Shown here in pieces: positions 8,741 to 17,052 of a DNA stretch of 64,000 nucleotides. Both the position numbers and the translations under genes were made by a program. Below the pieces are notes generated by a model that made no database searches, had not been told where the DNA came from, and saw only the letters and a program-made list of their open reading frames with translations. The stretch comes from Mesorhizobium helmanticense (GTDB lineage: Bacteria > Pseudomonadota > Alphaproteobacteria > Rhizobiales > Rhizobiaceae). How positions within the stretch are numbered: the stretch's first letter is position 1; the number at the start of each line of letters is the position of its first letter. The DNA lies in assembly GCF_003034915.1 (NCBI RefSeq), contig NZ_PZJX01000028.1, positions 310,001 through 374,000 of the forward strand, in the 5' to 3' direction.

Positions 8741-8855
8741 GTCGGCCATCTACTCCTCCCAGATGCGATGCCGGCCTAGAATTCGGTGCACCTCCTCCCG
8801 CACCGCGTTCGAAATCAAGCCCGCTGCCACCTCCTCCCGGCAGCGGGCTTTTTTC
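8741..8855 (+). ncRNA. Cuckoo/alpha-r14-like small RNA with three anti-Shine-Dalgarno loops
   Basis: Three consecutive hairpins each present a CTCCTCCC loop complementary to Shine-Dalgarno sequences. Hairpin 1 pairs 8747-8751 with 8761-8765; hairpin 2 pairs 8784-8789 with 8800-8805; hairpin 3 pairs 8818-8828 with 8839-8849 and is followed by six T residues, forming the terminator. Hairpin loops with this motif define the cuckoo (alpha-r14-like) RNAs described in Rhizobiales. The 5' end is not certain; I place it near 8741 from the first hairpin, with a weak possible promoter upstream (TTGCCG at 8705). The gene lies between the LacI and TetR genes and does not overlap either. Confidence 0.8.
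8818..8855 (+). terminator. Rho-independent terminator of the small RNA
   Basis: A perfect 11-base-pair stem (8818-8828 with 8839-8849) with a ten-base loop that itself carries CCTCCTCCC is followed by T residues at 8849-8854. It would end the small RNA and any read-through from the LacI gene. Confidence 0.88.
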
Positions 8856-8911
8856 TTTCCATTCATGGAGATGTCGTCCGCGTCCAAAACGCGGACTCGT
8901 ATGGCCGGATC

Positions 8912-9493
8912 CTATCGCGCCTTGAACGATGCGATCAGGCCTTCAGCCATGCGCACGAACTGCGCGCTGGGGCCCTCGGCGCCGACACTTTGCAGACTGA
9001 CGCGCGCGCCCTCGAGCAATAGCGACAACGTGTCGGCGAGAAGTTCGGCCTGGCCGACGCCAGCCTCCCGGCACAAATTCACCAGGCGTTCGCGCTGGGC
9101 TTCCTTGAGTTCCTTGATCACACGCCTTGCCGGATGATTGGTCTCACTCAACTCGACAGCGGCATTGGCCATGTCGCAGCCGCGGCTGTCGTTCGCCAGC
9201 ATCTCGGAGGCCTTGCGAACCCAGGCATGCAGTTGCGCAAGCTTGTCGCCAGGATATTCGGCCTCGAATGCATCCCATATTGCGGCGGCCTTGCATGCGG
9301 TGGCGCGCAGGCACTCGATGATCAGATCGTCCTTGGATTCGAAGTGACGATACAGCGTCATCTTGTTGGTGCCGGCGGCTTCGGTGATGGCGTCGACGCC
9401 GACGCCCTTGATGCCATGCTTGTGGAACATGTCCTGAGCCGTCTCCAGGATTCGATCCCGGGGCCGAACGCGTTCCGAAATGCCGTCTGCCAT
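8912..9493 (-). CDS. TetR-family repressor of the RND efflux operon
   Basis: This 193-residue regulator has an N-terminal TetR helix-turn-helix (DAITEAAGTNKMTLYRHFES, about residues 35-54) and a helical ligand-binding C-terminal domain. It is divergent from the RND efflux operon, and the intergenic region holds two matching palindromes over the efflux promoter, so it most likely represses the pump and responds to a pump substrate. ATG 9493 has a good AAGGAG site six bases upstream. The domain layout and length are normal for the family. Confidence 0.9.
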   Translation of the reverse strand: MADGISERVRPRDRILETAQDMFHKHGIKGVGVDAITEAAGTNKMTLYRHFESKDDLIIECLRATACKAAAIWDAFEAEYPGDKLAQLHAWVRKASEMLANDSRGCDMANAAVELSETNHPARRVIKELKEAQRERLVNLCREAGVGQAELLADTLSLLLEGARVSLQSVGAEGPSAQFVRMAEGLIASFKAR

Positions 9494-9548
9494 CTCAGTC
9501 TCCTTGGCTCCCTAAGAGTGGGGGCTCCCTAAAAATTCAGCACACCTC

Positions 9549-9603
9549 TTGACTAGGGTGTTACCGGTCTGTAACGTCACGAATGTTACTTACTGGTAAC
9601 ACC
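9549..9603 (+). promoter_or_regulatory. Efflux promoter overlapped by twin TetR operators
   Basis: TTGACT (9549-9554) and TAACGT (9572-9577) with a 17-base spacer form a plausible sigma-70 promoter reading towards the efflux genes. Two copies of GTTAC-N6-GTAAC lie at 9560-9575 and 9585-9600, their centres 25 bases apart; one covers the spacer and -10 region and the other the start site. The outer ends extend into a longer inverted repeat, GGTGTTACC and GGTAACACC (9557-9565, 9595-9603). Confidence 0.7.
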
Positions 9604-9756
9604 TATCTTGCACCCCGTCAACAATTGGCATCGCCGTTGGGCACAGCCGGGACGGAACCAGGGCAAGGAAACTGCCTGTCATGCGGCTTCGGCCGGTGAG
9701 AACGACAAAACGATTCGCGATCATTCGATGCGAATCGCCAGCAAGGAGCCGCTTCG

Positions 9757-10017
9757 ATGTCGCAGCGCAAGGATTTGACCATCGATGAAGCCATCCGGGA
9801 TCCGATGATCCGGCTGGTGATGAAAGCGGACCGCGTCGACCCGCATGCATTCGAGAGGATGCTGCGGTCGCTGGCGGATGAACAGTATCCGGGCCGCAAG
9901 GCGCCGCCGTCCCGTTTTCCGGAAGATGCGGGATCCGGGCATGGCCGGCAGTTGTCCAGGATCGCCAAGGCATTTGGTGAAGCAAAAGCATTTAACGAGG
10001 CGTGCGTTTCATGGTGA
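9757..10017 (+). CDS. Small conserved-looking protein translationally coupled to the RND pump
   Basis: I do not recognise this 86-residue protein. It is soluble and charged, with an N-terminal segment DEAIRDPMIRLVMKADRVDP that looks like folded helical protein rather than noise. It has a clear AAGGAG site upstream of ATG 9757 and its stop codon overlaps the start of the RND gene (ATGGTGA), which implies coupled translation. It is the first gene of the efflux operon. It contains no predicted membrane segment and no signal peptide. It might assist pump expression or assembly, or merely act as a leader cistron; this is speculation. Confidence 0.65.
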   Translation: MSQRKDLTIDEAIRDPMIRLVMKADRVDPHAFERMLRSLADEQYPGRKAPPSRFPEDAGSGHGRQLSRIAKAFGEAKAFNEACVSW

Positions 10018-13000
10018 ACTATTTTATCCACCGTCCGATCTTTGCATCGGCGATCGCCATCATCATGGTGCTCGCCGGGACGATCTGTTATTTCCTGCTG
10101 CCGGTCTCGCAGTTTCCCGACATCACCCCGCCTCAGGTCGTGGTCAGCGCCCAATATCCTGGCGCCAGCGCGCAAGTCGTCGCCGACACCGTGACGACGC
10201 CGCTCGAACAGCAGATCAACGGCGTCCAGGGCATGACCTACATGTCGTCGTCGAGCTCCAATGACGGCTCCTCGACGATCACCATCACCTTCGAGGTCGG
10301 CTATTCGCTCAGCACCGCCGCCGTCGATGTCCAGAACCGGGTGTCGCAGGCGGCGTCCTCGCTGCCGGCGATCGTCAACCAGGGTGGCGTGACGATCAAG
10401 AAGCAGAACCCGAATTTCGTGCTGATCGTCAACCTCACCTCGCCCGACAGCTCCGTCGATCCGGTGGCGCTCAGTAACCTCGCCTACCTGCAGGTGGTCG
10501 ACCCGTTGAAGCGGCTGCCCGGCGTCGGCGACGTGCAGATCTTCGGCGAGCGGCGCTATTCGATGCGTGTATGGCTCGACCCCGACAAGCTCGCCAATCT
10601 CGGCATCACCGCCGTCGATGTGCAGAACGCCATTGCCGAACAGAACGTCCAGGTGGCGGCCGGCAAGATCGGACAGTCGCCGGCTCCAGCCGGCACGGCC
10701 TTCGAGATGCAGGTCAACGCGGTCGGCCGATTGAGCGATCCCAAGGAATTCGGCGACATCGTCGTGCGCGCCGACGCCGCAAGCGGCTCGCTCGTGCGGC
10801 TGCGCGACGTCGCCCGCATCGAACTCGGCGCCCTGCAATATTCGTCGTCGGCCTTTTTTGGCAAGGATCCGACCGTGGTGCTCGCAGTCTACCAGATGCC
10901 GGGTTCGAACGCGCTCGATCTGCAGCAGCGCGTCAAGGACAAGATGCAGGAACTGTCGGGCCGTTTCCCGAAGGGCGTCAGCTACGCCATGCACTACGAT
11001 ACGACCCGTTTCGTCTCGGCCTCGATGCATGACGTGCTGGTCACGCTCGGCGAGGCGCTGGTGCTGGTTGTCGCAGTGGTATTCATCTTCCTGCAAAGCT
11101 GGCGCACCACGATCATCCCGACGATCGCCATTCCAGTGTCGCTGGTGGCGACGCTAGTCGTCATGTACATGTTCGGCTTCTCGCTCAACATGCTCAGCCT
11201 GCTCGGCATGGTGCTGGCGATCGGCCTCGTCGTGGACGATGCCATCGTCGTGGTCGAGAATGTCGAACGACAGCTCGAGGCGGGCCTCAAACCGCTGGCC
11301 GCCACGCGCGCGGCGATGGCCGAGGTCACAGGCCCGATCATCGCCACGACCGCCGTGCTGATGGCCGTGTTCGTGCCGGTCGCCTTCATCCCCGGCGTCT
11401 CCGGCCGACTCTACAACCAGTTTGCCCTGACGGTGGCGATCTCCTTCGGCATCTCCGCCTTCGTCTCGCTGACGCTCACCCCGGCGCTCAGCGCCGCCTT
11501 CCTGCGTCACCGCGGGGAAACGCAATTCGCGCCGTTCCGCTGGTTCAATGCGGGGTTCGAATGGCTGTCGCACGCCTATGCCCATGGCGTGGGCATCCTC
11601 ATCCGCCTGCGCTGGATCATGCTCGGGGTGTTCGCGGCCGGACTTGTCGCGACCTATTTCGTCTGGCAGAAGCTGCCCTCGACCTTCCTTCCGGTCGAGG
11701 ATCAGGGCTATTTCTTCGTCGTCATCCAATTGCCCGACGGAGCGTCGCTGGAACGCACTGACGCTGTAGCCCGCAAGGCACGCGACATCCTGCAGAGCAC
11801 GCCCGGCGTCGATATCGTCGGCTCGATCAGCGGCTTGAACTTCCTGACCAGTGCCGCCCAATCGAACTCGGCGGTGGAATTCGCCATCCTGAAGCCGTGG
11901 GAAGAACGCGGCCCTGACCAGAGCGCTTCGAAGCTCGTCGCCGACGTGCGCGGCAAGCTGATGCAGATTCCGGAAGCCTTCGCGCTGAGCTTCGATCCGC
12001 CTTCGATCCCGGGCATCGGCACGACCGGCGGTTTCGAATTCCAGGTCGAGGATCTGACCGGCCGCGGCAGCGCCGCCCTCAACGACGCGACGCAAGCCGT
12101 GCTCGCCGAGGCGCGCAAGCAGCCCGAGCTCAACCCGCAGCAATTGTTCTCGTCGTTCTCGACCTCGACGCCGCAGTTCAACTACGACCTCGACCGCAAC
12201 AAGGCGAAGCTGCTGGGCTTGAGCCTGCCTGACGTCTTCAACACGCTGCAGATCTATCTCGGCTCGCTCTATGTTAACGATTTCAACCTGTTCGGCCGCA
12301 CGTTTCGTGTGACGATTCAGGCTGACAAGGATGCGCGCGCCGGTGCCGCCGATATTTCACGGCTCTATGTGCGCAACGCCGCCGGCGGCATGGTGCCGTT
12401 GAGCACGCTTGGCAAGCTGGTGCCCATCGTCGGCCCGGAAACCGTGCCGCACTACAACAACAATGCGTCGGCCCTGATCAATGGCGGCGCCGCGCCCGGC
12501 TTCTCGTCCGGCCAGGCGGTGGCAGCCATGGAGCGCGCCGCCGCCACGGCACTGCCGAGGGATTTCGGCTACGAATGGACTGGCATCACCTATCAGGAGC
12601 TCAAGGCCGGCTCGATCGCCTCGATTGTCTTCGGTCTAGCCATGATCTTCGTCTTCCTGATCCTCGCTGCCCAGTATGAGAGCTGGGCCATGCCCTTCAT
12701 GGTCCTGCTCGCGGTGCCGCTTGCCCTGTTCGGTGCCTTTGTCGCCTTGTTGGTGCGTGGCATGCAGATCGACGTCTATTCGCAGATCGGCTTCGTCATG
12801 CTGATCGGCCTGGCGGCGAAGAACGCCATTCTGATCGTCGAATTCGCCCGGCGCCGGCGTGAGGAAGGCCTGAGCATCGCCGACGCCGCAATGGAAGCGG
12901 CGCGGCTCAGGCTGCGGCCGATCCTGATGACCGCCTTTGCGTTCATCCTCGGCGTGTTGCCGCTGATGTTCTCCACAGGTGCTGGAGCAGCGAGCCGCCA

Positions 13001-13199
13001 GTCGATCGGCACCACCGTCTTTGGCGGTATGGTCGCGGCGACGATCCTGTCGCTGGTGTTCGTGCCGGTCTTCTATGCGGTGATCGAGCAACTGCGCGAG
13101 CGCCGCGGACAGAGCGGACCCGCCGCCGAACATGAACAAGACAATATTGAACCGACTGCCGAACCAAAGCCCGTGCGCTTGGCGGAAGCGGCCGAATAG
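10011..13199 (+). CDS. RND multidrug efflux pump (AcrB/MexB-like, HAE-1)
   Basis: The 1062-residue inner-membrane proton/drug antiporter would form a trimer that exports lipophilic compounds. It starts with the typical cytoplasmic segment MVNYFIHRPIFA and transmembrane helix 1. Helix 4 carries the proton-relay pair in GLVVDDAIVVVENVE near residue 408, and helix 10 the lysine in GLAAKNAILIVEFA. Two large periplasmic porter regions separate the helices, as in the HAE-1 class. ATG 10011 is chosen over GTG 10002 because the GAGG at 9997-10000 suits it and the family N-terminus matches. The adaptor gene follows 17 bases later; no TolC-like outer-membrane gene is nearby. Confidence 0.95.
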   Translation: MVNYFIHRPIFASAIAIIMVLAGTICYFLLPVSQFPDITPPQVVVSAQYPGASAQVVADTVTTPLEQQINGVQGMTYMSSSSSNDGSSTITITFEVGYSLSTAAVDVQNRVSQAASSLPAIVNQGGVTIKKQNPNFVLIVNLTSPDSSVDPVALSNLAYLQVVDPLKRLPGVGDVQIFGERRYSMRVWLDPDKLANLGITAVDVQNAIAEQNVQVAAGKIGQSPAPAGTAFEMQVNAVGRLSDPKEFGDIVVRADAASGSLVRLRDVARIELGALQYSSSAFFGKDPTVVLAVYQMPGSNALDLQQRVKDKMQELSGRFPKGVSYAMHYDTTRFVSASMHDVLVTLGEALVLVVAVVFIFLQSWRTTIIPTIAIPVSLVATLVVMYMFGFSLNMLSLLGMVLAIGLVVDDAIVVVENVERQLEAGLKPLAATRAAMAEVTGPIIATTAVLMAVFVPVAFIPGVSGRLYNQFALTVAISFGISAFVSLTLTPALSAAFLRHRGETQFAPFRWFNAGFEWLSHAYAHGVGILIRLRWIMLGVFAAGLVATYFVWQKLPSTFLPVEDQGYFFVVIQLPDGASLERTDAVARKARDILQSTPGVDIVGSISGLNFLTSAAQSNSAVEFAILKPWEERGPDQSASKLVADVRGKLMQIPEAFALSFDPPSIPGIGTTGGFEFQVEDLTGRGSAALNDATQAVLAEARKQPELNPQQLFSSFSTSTPQFNYDLDRNKAKLLGLSLPDVFNTLQIYLGSLYVNDFNLFGRTFRVTIQADKDARAGAADISRLYVRNAAGGMVPLSTLGKLVPIVGPETVPHYNNNASALINGGAAPGFSSGQAVAAMERAAATALPRDFGYEWTGITYQELKAGSIASIVFGLAMIFVFLILAAQYESWAMPFMVLLAVPLALFGAFVALLVRGMQIDVYSQIGFVMLIGLAAKNAILIVEFARRRREEGLSIADAAMEAARLRLRPILMTAFAFILGVLPLMFSTGAGAASRQSIGTTVFGGMVAATILSLVFVPVFYAVIEQLRERRGQSGPAAEHEQDNIEPTAEPKPVRLAEAAE

Positions 13200-13216
13200 G
13201 ATTGGAGATATCAATC

Positions 13217-14371
13217 ATGCGTAAATGGAAAATCGCGTTGGGCGCGGCTGTCGCGCTGGGGGCAATCTCTATGGCGAGCGTTCACCTGCTCGACATGGGC
13301 AATCTCAGCCTCAATGCCGGCACAGCGTCCGCGACACCTGCTCCGGCGGCGTTCGTCATGCCGGTGCCGGTGGTGAACGTCGTCAAGAAGACGATCCCGA
13401 TCTATCTCGACTATGCGGCCCGGGTGGAGTCCGTCCGCAGCATCACGCTGCAAGCGCGTGTGCCGGGTTATCTCGAGGAGCAGAGCGCCGATGACGGCAG
13501 CGATGTCAGCAAAGGCGATCTTCTCTACAAGATCGCTCCGCAAGACTTCCAGGCCGCTCTCGACCAGGCAAAGGCGCAGGTGCAGCGCGATACGGCGACG
13601 GTCGACTATGCGCGCTCCAATCTCGGCCGCGGCACCGAGCTTGCCAAGAGCGGCTATCTCGCCAAGGACAGCTTCGACCAGCGCACCAGCACATTGCGCG
13701 AGGCCGAGGCGTCGCTGGCGGTCAACCAGGCCGCTATGCGGACGGCGGAGCTCAATCTGAGCTATGCCGAAATCAAGGCGCCGTTCGCCGGGCGCATCGG
13801 CCGCAACCAGGCCTCGGTCGGCACGCTGGTCAGCGTCGCCGGCACCGTGCTCAACACACTGGTGCAGCTCGATCCGATCTACGTCACCTTCAATCCGAGC
13901 GAGACCGACCTGGCACAGCTCGAGGAAGCCCGTGCAGCAGGGCCTGTCGACGTCGATGTCCTGCTTCCCGGCGACGCGGAGCCGCGCCAGAAGGGCCAAC
14001 TCACCTTCATCGACAATACGATCGATCATTCGACCGGCACCATCACGGCGCGGGCAACGATCGGCAATGCGAAGTTCACGCTGCTGCCGGGCCAATATGT
14101 GCGTGTGAGGCTGCATATCAAGGAGCAGCCCAATGCGCTGATGGTGCCGCAGGTCGCACTGGGCTCGAGCCAGCTCGGCAAATACCTCTACGTGCTCGGC
14201 AAGGGCAATACGGTCGACCAGCGCATCGTCTCGCTCGGACCGACCAATGGTGATCTCATCGCCATATCGAGCGGCATTGCCGAAGGCGATCAGGTGATCA
14301 CCGGCAATCTGCAGAAGATCGGACCGGGAATGCCGGTTTCGCCACTGCCACAACAGAAACCGGCCACCTGA
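13217..14371 (+). CDS. RND periplasmic adaptor (membrane fusion protein, AcrA-like)
   Basis: This 384-residue adaptor links the RND pump to an outer-membrane channel. It has an N-terminal hydrophobic anchor (about residues 8-26), a barrel-sandwich/lipoyl segment (RVPGYLEEQSADDGSDVSKG), an alpha-helical hairpin (about residues 105-165), and the returning lipoyl half AEIKAPFAGRIGRNQASVG. There is no cysteine lipobox, so it is probably anchored by the uncleaved helix or simply exported. ATG 13217 has GGAG nearby and is preferred over TTG 13202. Here the pump gene precedes the adaptor gene, the reverse of acrAB and mexAB. Confidence 0.93.
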   Translation: MRKWKIALGAAVALGAISMASVHLLDMGNLSLNAGTASATPAPAAFVMPVPVVNVVKKTIPIYLDYAARVESVRSITLQARVPGYLEEQSADDGSDVSKGDLLYKIAPQDFQAALDQAKAQVQRDTATVDYARSNLGRGTELAKSGYLAKDSFDQRTSTLREAEASLAVNQAAMRTAELNLSYAEIKAPFAGRIGRNQASVGTLVSVAGTVLNTLVQLDPIYVTFNPSETDLAQLEEARAAGPVDVDVLLPGDAEPRQKGQLTFIDNTIDHSTGTITARATIGNAKFTLLPGQYVRVRLHIKEQPNALMVPQVALGSSQLGKYLYVLGKGNTVDQRIVSLGPTNGDLIAISSGIAEGDQVITGNLQKIGPGMPVSPLPQQKPAT

Positions 14372-14380
14372 TAACCCCCA

Positions 14381-15319
14381 TCAGACCCGGTTCTGTGGCG
14401 CCCTCGACCCCCACGTCGAGGGCGCCATTTTGCTGAGCAAGTCCACCAGACCGGCGACGTCGGCGCGCTCGGCCTTGGCGGGAACCATGAAGGCGCAATA
14501 GGGCTGGCCGAGGCGGACCGAAACGGACGAAAGTGCGATCAGGCGGCCGGCTTCCAGATCGGCACGGGCCATGACCCGCTGGCCAAGCGCAATGCCGAGA
14601 CCCAGCCTCGCTGAGGCGATCGCCAGGCTTGACAGGCCGACGCGCCGCCCGAGCGAGGGATCGGGCGCACGGCTTCCTCCTGACGCTGCGAACCAGTCCG
14701 CCCAGCTTGGGTGCGAGGCATAGTTCGGCCCCCAATTGGTGTGGATGAAAAGACTTTCATGCAGCTCAGCCAGGCTTGAAGCGCCGCTGTTGTGACGCTG
14801 CCAGAAATCAGGCGCGGCGACCGGCAGCACATCGTCATGGACGAGGCGGACCATCCTGAGCGCCGGATAGTGATAGTCGCCATAACTGACGCGCAGGTCG
14901 ATGTTCTGGCGCACGACATCGACAGGGTCATCCTCGACGCGGACGTCGATCGCCATTTGCGGAAAGGCATCGAGCAGCAAGGCCAGCCGTGGCGCCAGCC
15001 AGAGTTCGGCCAGCGAAAACGGCACGCTGACGACAAGACGCGTCCTCAAGCCTCCTTCCAGCATGCGCCGGCCAATGGCTGCGATGTCACCCAAAGCGCG
15101 CGCGGTCTGCGGGTAGATCGCATGGCCGGCATCGGTCAACGCGATGCGATTGCCGGTGCGCACGAACAGCTGTTTGCCGAACCAGTTTTCCAGATTGCGG
15201 ATCTGCTGGCTGACCGCTGCCGACGAGACGCCGAGCTCCGTGGCGGCCAAAGTGAAGCTGCCGGCGCGCGCCGCGACCTCGAAGGCCCGCACCGCATTCA
15301 GCGGCGGGAGTTTTTCCAA
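14381..15319 (-). CDS. LysR-family regulator, GcvA type
   Basis: The 312-residue regulator has an N-terminal winged helix-turn-helix (AFEVAARAGSFTLAATELGV) starting within ten residues of the N-terminus, as usual for the GcvA subgroup, and a two-lobed effector domain. I start it at TTG 15319, preceded by GGAGAGG; an alternative TTG at 15361 lacks a ribosome site. It is divergent from the 2-oxoglutarate oxygenase gene and probably controls it. The last dozen codons coincide with a strong hairpin that can terminate the convergent efflux transcript. A small inverted repeat AGAAA-GAT-TTTCT at 15377-15389 in the divergent gap may be part of its binding site. Confidence 0.88.
   Translation of the reverse strand: MEKLPPLNAVRAFEVAARAGSFTLAATELGVSSAAVSQQIRNLENWFGKQLFVRTGNRIALTDAGHAIYPQTARALGDIAAIGRRMLEGGLRTRLVVSVPFSLAELWLAPRLALLLDAFPQMAIDVRVEDDPVDVVRQNIDLRVSYGDYHYPALRMVRLVHDDVLPVAAPDFWQRHNSGASSLAELHESLFIHTNWGPNYASHPSWADWFAASGGSRAPDPSLGRRVGLSSLAIASARLGLGIALGQRVMARADLEAGRLIALSSVSVRLGQPYCAFMVPAKAERADVAGLVDLLSKMAPSTWGSRAPQNRV
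14396..14431 (+). terminator. Terminator of the efflux operon, embedded in the convergent lysR 3' coding end
   Basis: A perfect 13-base-pair stem (14396-14408 with 14415-14427) with a six-base loop is followed by TTTT. It ends the rightward efflux transcript about 25 bases past the adaptor stop codon. The same bases encode the last residues of the leftward LysR protein (around APSTWGSRAP), so the terminator and coding sequence share DNA. Confidence 0.75.
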
Positions 15320-15427
15320 GCTCGCCCCTCTCCATAAGTTTTCCTTCTGCAAGCCTAACAATTTTCCGCGTTGAGAGAAAGATTTTCTTGCTGTCTAGTC
15401 CATACAGGATTTCATGAGGACGCGACG

Positions 15428-16216
15428 ATGAAAGACATTCTCGACCTGGACCGCTATCCGCTCGACCGCGAGGGCAGCCCCGAATGGCAGCGGCTGGTGG
15501 AGGCCTCCGCCGCCGCGCTGGCAACCGACGGCATGTTCAACCTCGAGGGCTTCCTGCGCCCGGGCATAGCCGAGCGGGCGGCCTCTGAAATCCGGCCGGT
15601 GATGGACACGCGCTCGCATGTGCACAAGCGCATGCACAACATCTACTTCAAGCCTGAGATTCCGGAGCTGGCGCCTGACCATCCGGCGCTGCGCAAGGTC
15701 GAGACGATCAGCCACACGGTCTGCGCCGACCAGATCCCGGACAGCAGCGTGCTTGCCATTTACGAGTACGAGCCGCTGCTGCGCTTCCTGGCGGCGGCAA
15801 TGGGCAAGCCGCGTCTGCACGTCATGCAGGATCCCCTCGCCCGCACCAATGTCATGGCCTATCGCGCCGGCGAAGCGCTGAACTGGCACTTCGACCGCTC
15901 GGAGTTCACCACGACACTTCTGCTGCAGGCCGCCGAGCGCGGCGGCGACCTCGAATACCGCACCGATCTGCGCTCCGACGACAATCCGAATTACGACGGT
16001 GTGGCCAAGCTGCTCGAAGGACGCGATCCTGAGGCGAAGATCCTGCGCATGAAGGCCGGCACGCTGAACGTCTTCCGCGGCAAAAACACCGCGCATCGCG
16101 TCACCACCGTCGAAGGTGAGCGCGAACGCATGATCGCGGTGTTTTCCTACTACGAGAAGCCGGGCGTGATGTTCAGCGACGAAGAGCGCGTCGGCTTCTA
16201 TGGTCGGGCAGCCTGA
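15428..16216 (+). CDS. 2-oxoglutarate/Fe(II)-dependent oxygenase-like protein
   Basis: The 262-residue protein shows the facial-triad pattern of 2-oxoglutarate/Fe(II) oxygenases: NWHFDRSEFTTTLLLQ gives HxD near residue 157, and the distal histidine lies in NTAHRVTTVEGERERM, with the arginine that would bind 2-oxoglutarate. The surrounding sequence resembles the family that includes BesD-type amino acid halogenases and related hydroxylases. Because the aspartate is kept, hydroxylation rather than halogenation is expected. ATG 15428 follows GAGGA. It is divergent from a LysR gene and upstream of a GntR/enolase cluster, which suggests that it modifies a substrate or product of that cluster. The actual substrate is unknown. 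Confidence 0.75.
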   Translation: MKDILDLDRYPLDREGSPEWQRLVEASAAALATDGMFNLEGFLRPGIAERAASEIRPVMDTRSHVHKRMHNIYFKPEIPELAPDHPALRKVETISHTVCADQIPDSSVLAIYEYEPLLRFLAAAMGKPRLHVMQDPLARTNVMAYRAGEALNWHFDRSEFTTTLLLQAAERGGDLEYRTDLRSDDNPNYDGVAKLLEGRDPEAKILRMKAGTLNVFRGKNTAHRVTTVEGERERMIAVFSYYEKPGVMFSDEERVGFYGRAA

Positions 16217-16276
16217 GGCGCGCCTGACTGTCAAACGCCTGAATGAGTGTGCAATCCAGAAAACAACCTCTTGTTA

Positions 16277-16290
16277 GATTGTCGACAATC
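16277..16290. promoter_or_regulatory. GntR operator candidate, GATTGTCGACAATC
   Basis: A perfect 14-base palindrome lies 36 bases before the start codon of the GntR gene. Its TTGTCGACAA core is like known operators of FCD-type GntR regulators, so it probably mediates autoregulation and control of the enolase/transporter genes. Confidence 0.65.
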
Positions 16291-16326
16291 TGCTTGTCTG
16301 GCTGTCGGTTCCTCTGGAGTGGCCGA

Positions 16327-17019
16327 ATGGGCAAGCTGGATTTCAGTCCGATCGCGGATACGACACGCAGAGCCGAGATCGTGGCGCTGCTGCGGCGCGC
16401 GATCCTGACCGGCCAGCTCGAACCGGGGCAGAAGCTCAACGAACTCAGGATTGCCGAACAGATGCGGGTGAGCCGCGCGCCGCTGCGCGAGGCGATGCGC
16501 GAGCTGGTGCAGGAAGGGATACTGACCAGCATTCCCTATGCGGGAACCTTCGTCATCGACGTCACCGCCAAGGATATCGACGATGCCTATTCGCTCAACA
16601 AGGTGCTCGACGAATTCGCCATCGAACTGACCTGGAAGCTGCGCGACCAGCGCTTCTTTGACGATCTCGACCGGCGCCACGAGGCGGTGAAACAGGCGAC
16701 GCGCGACCTCGACACCACCCGCCAGATTGAAACGGCATTGCAATTGCACGGCCTCATCTACGAATGGGCCGACAATTCGGTGCTGCTGGAGACCTGGCAG
16801 CGGCTGACCAGCCGGCTGCAGATGTATTTTGCCCTGCATCAGCGGGCGCGCAACGAACCGGTGCCATCAGAGGACGTGCACGAGACCTATGTGCGGCTGC
16901 TCAAGGGCAACGACATGCGCGCCGCCCAGCGCCATGCGCGCGAACACATCGACCTCGATTTCGAAGAGCTTCTCGCCTACGCGCGCAGCCTCGAAAAGCG
17001 TTCGTCGAAAGGCGCTTGA
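16327..17019 (+). CDS. GntR-family regulator (FCD subfamily)
   Basis: This 230-residue regulator has the winged helix-turn-helix of the GntR family (LNELRIAEQMRVSRAPLREA, about residues 38-57) and an all-helical FCD effector domain. FCD domains bind organic or sugar acids, often with a metal. ATG 16327 is used because GGAG lies seven bases upstream; the longer frame to 16243 would put the palindromic operator inside the gene. The gene precedes two enolase-superfamily genes by 33 bases and is probably their local regulator. Confidence 0.9.
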   Translation: MGKLDFSPIADTTRRAEIVALLRRAILTGQLEPGQKLNELRIAEQMRVSRAPLREAMRELVQEGILTSIPYAGTFVIDVTAKDIDDAYSLNKVLDEFAIELTWKLRDQRFFDDLDRRHEAVKQATRDLDTTRQIETALQLHGLIYEWADNSVLLETWQRLTSRLQMYFALHQRARNEPVPSEDVHETYVRLLKGNDMRAAQRHAREHIDLDFEELLAYARSLEKRSSKGA

Positions 17020-17052
17020 CCTTTTCTCACCTTGCTGAAAACGGACCCTACC

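Noticed and set aside
9618..11096. Long open frame on the minus strand opposite the RND gene
   Set aside because: It mirrors the coding strand of a clearly conserved pump gene and is rich in Arg, His and Asp, as expected from high-GC antisense frames.
15377..15389. AGAAA-GAT-TTTCT as operator of the GcvA-type LysR
   Set aside because: It lies in the right place but does not fit T-N11-A and has short arms in an A/T-rich segment, so it is mentioned only with the gene and not listed as a site.
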